From Phytohabitans sp036906915 (GTDB lineage Bacteria; Actinomycetota; Actinomycetes; Mycobacteriales; Micromonosporaceae): a stretch of 7,500 nucleotides of DNA. A program made the position numbers and the translations under genes. Of the stretch, positions 5,293-7,500 are shown piece by piece. Position 1 is the first letter of the stretch. Every line of letters starts with the position of its first letter. Under the pieces are notes generated by a model. The model was given only the letters and a program-made list of their open reading frames with translations, was not told the DNA's origin and ran no database searches. The stretch lies in the NCBI RefSeq assembly GCF_036906915.1, contig NZ_JBAKHX010000158.1, positions 1-7,500 of the forward strand, read 5' to 3'.

Positions 5293-5847
5293 CTATGGCT
5301 GCGCCAGCGCACTCCGGCCGGACCGCCGCGCTGGCATCTGGCGTTCGCGCTGCTTGCGGTGGCCGTACGGGGTCACGCCGCGCGGCTTGTAAACCGCCAG
5401 CACCGTGGCCGCCAACAGCAGGATCAGCGCGAGCCCAGAATGGATCGTGGGAGAGACCCGCATCGCGCCAAGATCATCGCTGGAGAATTCGGGTCGTGCC
5501 GCCGCGTCCGCCAGGGAAGCGAGCGTCCTGGTGTACATCAGCAGCACAACCACGGCGCCGCCATTGATGACGAGTTTGAACAAGACCCAGTAATGGCGCA
5601 CCAACCCCCACGCGGTACCCAGCGACTGGATCAGCCCGGTGAGCAGCGACGCGAAGGACAGCGGGATGAGAACGAACCACGCGGTAGGTTCCATCACCAG
5701 ATAGGCCGCCCGCACGATCGCGGCATCCCGACTGGTCATGCCGACGACGCCAAGGACGAGGAACACGGCGACCGCACCGAGCCATCCCACCGACGTCGTG
5801 ACATGGACGGTCAGCATGAACCTGCGCACACCAGGGCCCATCGTCAT
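5293..5847 (-). CDS. Four-span integral membrane protein of unknown function
   Basis: The product is 184 residues with four hydrophobic segments at about 10-36, 47-76, 86-106 and 136-154, a basic C-terminal tail after KPRGVTPYG, and no signal cleavage site. The first span carries HVTTSVGWLG (His15, Trp22), a His-to-Trp spacing reminiscent of DUF2269 and CopD-like membrane proteins. I recall close relatives across actinobacteria sharing the KPRG-TPYG ending, all without a known function. ATG 5847 overlaps the stop of the preceding minus-strand gene (ATGA, 5844-5847), so the two are translated together; a second in-frame ATG at 5841 is possible. The pair lies opposite a TetR gene, which probably controls it. 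A role in metal handling would be guesswork from the neighbours. Confidence 0.8.
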   Translation of the reverse strand: MTMGPGVRRFMLTVHVTTSVGWLGAVAVFLVLGVVGMTSRDAAIVRAAYLVMEPTAWFVLIPLSFASLLTGLIQSLGTAWGLVRHYWVLFKLVINGGAVVVLLMYTRTLASLADAAARPEFSSDDLGAMRVSPTIHSGLALILLLAATVLAVYKPRGVTPYGHRKQRERQMPARRSGRSALAQP

Positions 5848-6125
5848 CGGCGCACGCCCGCCGACGCATAGCCGCCATCGACAACGCCCATCGCCGGCAG
5901 CTGACGGCCATGCTCCGCACCCGCCGCACTGTGCCGGCCAGGACCGTGCTCGCCACCGAGCCCGGTCAACAGCATCACCAGGACCAGCACGGCGACCACG
6001 ATCGCGATAATCCCCACCACCTTCACCCAGCGAGGCATGCCAGCTGCGGATTCAGATCGCCTCAGCGCGTCAGCGGGCCTTTCCTCACGGTTGTCGCCGT
6101 CCGGATAGCGCGGTGCTTCAGCCAC
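5844..6125 (-). CDS. Small single-span membrane protein
   Basis: The product is 93 residues starting at GTG 6125, which has AGGGAG 7 bp upstream; longer in-frame starts up to 6323 would run through the promoter and over the TetR start. The N-terminal 32 residues are charged (MAEAPRYPDGDNREERPADA), followed by one membrane helix at about 33-56 (WVKVVGIIAIVVAVLVLVML) and a Gly/His-containing tail (GGEHGPGRHS, AEHGR). I recall similar short actinobacterial proteins of the type 'PRYPD ... PRWVKV-GII ... LL-GGGHGPGRH' next to the four-span protein found here, so the pair may be a conserved unit. The His-containing exterior tail might touch metal, but nothing proves it. It is the first gene of a two-gene operon. 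Confidence 0.75.
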   Translation of the reverse strand: MAEAPRYPDGDNREERPADALRRSESAAGMPRWVKVVGIIAIVVAVLVLVMLLTGLGGEHGPGRHSAAGAEHGRQLPAMGVVDGGYASAGVRR

Positions 6126-6162
6126 GGTCTTGCTCCCTCGCTGTCGACTAGACCCATACGCG

Positions 6163-6190
6163 AGTTTACGAGACACTATGTCGCTGTCAA
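6163..6190 (-). promoter_or_regulatory. Promoter of the membrane-protein pair
   Basis: On the minus strand a perfect TTGACA -35 (6190 down to 6185) is followed after 16 bp by TAAACT (6168 down to 6163), which fits the TANNNT -10 pattern. Transcription would begin near 6156, leaving about 30 nt before GTG 6125 that contain the AGGGAG site. This is the best-matching promoter in the window. Confidence 0.7.
6172..6188. promoter_or_regulatory. Candidate TetR operator inside the promoter spacer
   Basis: GACACTATGTC (6172-6182) has GACA...TGTC symmetry. A second TGTC at 6185-6188 extends it to GACA-9 bp-TGTC. It lies between the -35 and -10 of the membrane-pair promoter, about 50 bp from the divergent TetR gene, a standard place for a repressor to block RNA polymerase. 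Binding by that TetR is inferred from position only. Confidence 0.45.
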
Positions 6191-6230
6191 GCCACAACGT
6201 CACGGCTCCGTCGTAGCGTATGCTGGCGTC

Positions 6231-6809
6231 GTGCCGAGGCTGTGGAACCAGACGATCGAGGCGCACCGCCGCGAGGTGCGCGACGCGATACTGGACACCA
6301 CCGCGGCCCTGGTGGCCGATCATGGGCTGCTATCCGTGACGATGTCGCAGATCGCCGAAGCGACGGGAATCGGCCGGGCCACCCTGTACAAATACTTCCC
6401 GGATGTCCAGGCGATCCTGTTCGCCTGGCACGAACGGCAGATCACCGCACACCTGGCCCACCTGGCCGAGGTACGGGACGGCGCCGGCGACGCTGGCGCT
6501 CGGCTCAGGACCGTCCTCGAGGCGTACGCCGTCCTGTCCCACCACCGCCACAGCGGCCACGACACCGCACTCGCGGCAATGCTGCACCACGACGAGCACC
6601 TCGCACACGCGCAGACGCAGGTCCGCGACATGATCCGAGACCTGCTGGCGGAGGCCGCGACGACCGGCTCGGTCCGCGACGACGTCGCACCCGACGAGCT
6701 AGCGAACTTCTGCCTCCACGCCCTTGCCGCCGCCAATAACCTGCCCTCCGACGCGGCGGTCCACCGGCTCGTCATGGTGACGCTAGCCGCGTTGCGACCC
6801 ACACACTGA
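6231..6809 (+). CDS. TetR/AcrR-family transcriptional regulator
   Basis: The product is 192 residues, the usual TetR length, starting at GTG 6231. Residues 12-57 form the DNA-binding domain, with the recognition part VTMSQIAEATGIGRATLYKY at 36-55. The rest is the ligand-binding and dimerisation domain. It contains a His-rich stretch (SHHRHSGHD ... HHDEHLAHA) at about 103-126. The histidines could bind a metal, or simply be family composition; I recall related sequences with the same His pattern. No ribosome site precedes GTG 6231, while TATGCT (6219-6224) ends 6 bp before it, so a leaderless transcript is likely. An open frame continues far upstream to 5910 but that part overlaps the divergent genes and is not real. 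It probably represses the minus-strand membrane pair. Confidence 0.85.
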   Translation: MPRLWNQTIEAHRREVRDAILDTTAALVADHGLLSVTMSQIAEATGIGRATLYKYFPDVQAILFAWHERQITAHLAHLAEVRDGAGDAGARLRTVLEAYAVLSHHRHSGHDTALAAMLHHDEHLAHAQTQVRDMIRDLLAEAATTGSVRDDVAPDELANFCLHALAAANNLPSDAAVHRLVMVTLAALRPTH

Positions 6810-7293
6810 CCCGTCCCAGACAGCGGTCGTATCGGTGATACTCGCGCAGCAGGCGGCGTCGAACGCGTCCCGCTTCGACAGTGCCTCCACAGTGCGCAGA
6901 CACACAGCACCTGGCAGAGGGTGAACACAGGCCAGCCGCGACCACAGTGACCTGCGGGCGTGGCCGCGCGAAAGCGGCATGCGCATGACTGGCGCCCACC
7001 TACACCCAGAGGCCAAGGGCCTACACATGCGCCCGCGAAGTGGCACGAGACCACCGGAGATGCGGGCATACACTATGAGACTTAGTAGATCTTCGCGGCC
7101 CACAACTGCTACCGGGCCTGCTACTTGGCCACATATCGGCAACGACGGCGTCGGATACGGCCCATCGCCGCGCGCCTCTCCGAGCGAACCTCCACGTGGG
7201 CGGTTTGACACAACCCACGACGGGCATGCCGGCGAGAACGGATCTGCGCCTTCAGCAGCATCTGAAACCCGCCGACAGATTCGTCACCGACCC
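6810..7293. other. Gene-free stretch before the His-rich exporter gene
   Basis: These 484 bp contain several open frames on both strands, but none has a recognisable domain, a plausible ribosome site or protein-like composition. Short dyads occur: GTATC-GGT-GATAC (6829-6841), 20 bp after the TetR stop, and AGGCC-AAG-GGCCT (7010-7022). Neither is strong enough to call. The stretch around 7065-7110 (ACTATGAGACTTAGTAGATC) is less GC-rich than its surroundings. An eroded gene or a regulatory RNA cannot be excluded by eye. Confidence 0.5.
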
Positions 7294-7321
7294 TTGCGGT
7301 AATACCCCAGGGGGGTATAGT
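7294..7321 (+). promoter_or_regulatory. Copper-responsive promoter of the His-rich P-type ATPase gene
   Basis: TTGCGG (7294-7299) and TATAGT (7316-7321) are separated by 16 bp. The CsoR operator at 7302-7318 fills the spacer and enters the -10, so CsoR and RNA polymerase binding would be mutually exclusive. A start near 7328 leaves a leader of about 17 nt carrying AGGAGG (7331-7336), 8 bp before ATG 7345. Confidence 0.72.
7302..7318. promoter_or_regulatory. CsoR-type operator, third copy
   Basis: ATACCCC (7302-7308), AGG, GGGGTAT (7312-7318) is a perfect 7-bp dyad of the classic CsoR form. It shares ATACCCC with the two copies at 4915-4982 but has G-rich right arms instead of TATGGTA. Confidence 0.8.
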
Positions 7322-7344
7322 CAGGTGGTCAGGAGGGGATCCAT

Positions 7345-7500
7345 ATGCAGCACCACGACACTGACCACGCGGCGATGCCTGCTACCAAGCAGCATCACGG
7401 CCACGGCCAGCATGACGTTCACGCGGGGCATGCCGGGCACGGCACCCACGGCACACACGGTGCCGACGCGCACGGTGGGCATGGCGGCCACGACAAGCAC
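7345..7500 (+). CDS. His-rich N-terminus of a probable CopB-like heavy-metal P-type ATPase (partial)
   Basis: The first 52 codons of a gene cut by the right edge: MQHHDTDHAAMPATKQHHGH and then many GHG, GTH and GGH units, 16 His in 52 residues and no Cys. CopB-type P1B ATPases, which export copper across the membrane, typically begin with exactly this kind of soluble His-rich metal-binding segment before the first membrane helix. ATG 7345 has AGGAGG 8 bp upstream and sits behind a promoter with a CsoR operator, which supports a copper exporter. No membrane helix or ATPase motif is inside the window, so other His-rich metal proteins remain possible. Confidence 0.65.
   Translation, partial: MQHHDTDHAAMPATKQHHGHGQHDVHAGHAGHGTHGTHGADAHGGHGGHDKH

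Noticed and set aside
5359..5871. Plus-strand open frame opposite the four-span membrane protein
   Set aside because: Highly charged, His/Arg/Gln-rich shadow; the minus strand encodes coherent membrane helices and a coupled start.
5910..6230. N-terminal extension of the TetR frame
   Set aside because: It would add 107 residues across the divergent promoter and the small membrane gene; TetR proteins begin near the helix that starts around 6260.

Overview
The window is GC-rich DNA with strong G/C third-position bias, frequent GTG starts, twin-gene overlaps and leaderless-looking promoters. Together with the protein families present (RipA-like NlpC/P60 wall hydrolase, CsoR, actinobacterial matrixin-like protease) this points to an actinomycete chromosome. 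The genus cannot be fixed from sequence alone; the Pseudonocardiales or a related order is my guess.

Layout. 1-151: last 49 codons of an incoming gene, GNAT-like. 152-616: no intact gene, but a short stretch reads as a decayed tyrosine-recombinase (integrase) C-terminal segment, followed by a perfect 7+3+7 dyad. 617-2131: secreted NlpC/P60 peptidase with coiled coils and a Pro/Thr-rich tail. 2132-2509: gene-free. 2510-3286: secreted matrixin-like zinc-protease homologue whose first zinc ligand is Gln instead of His. 3321-3370: strong stem-loop. 3512-4473: two-gene operon of a MarR regulator and a lipoprotein, driven by a promoter overlapped by two near-identical operator copies 21 bp apart. 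4514-4543: stem-loop between convergent genes.

From 4565 to the right edge the window is a metal (copper) response region. CsoR (minus strand) diverges from a small free-standing YHS-domain protein across an intergenic region with two CsoR-type operators. A third CsoR-type operator lies between -35 and -10 of a promoter at 7294-7321. That promoter reads into a very His-rich N-terminus cut by the window edge, probably a CopB-like P1B-type ATPase. The expected logic is that Cu(I) binding to CsoR releases these operators, inducing CsoR, the YHS protein and the exporter. Between the two CsoR-controlled units sits a separate divergent module: a TetR regulator facing two translationally coupled membrane-protein genes (a 93-aa single-span and a 184-aa four-span protein), with a good TTGACA/TAAACT promoter and a candidate operator between them.

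No CRISPR array, rRNA, tRNA or intact mobile element was seen. The most interesting items are the MarR-lipoprotein pair with its paired operators, the three-site CsoR regulon with the small Cys-rich YHS protein, the TetR/membrane-pair module embedded in it, and the Gln-for-His protease.
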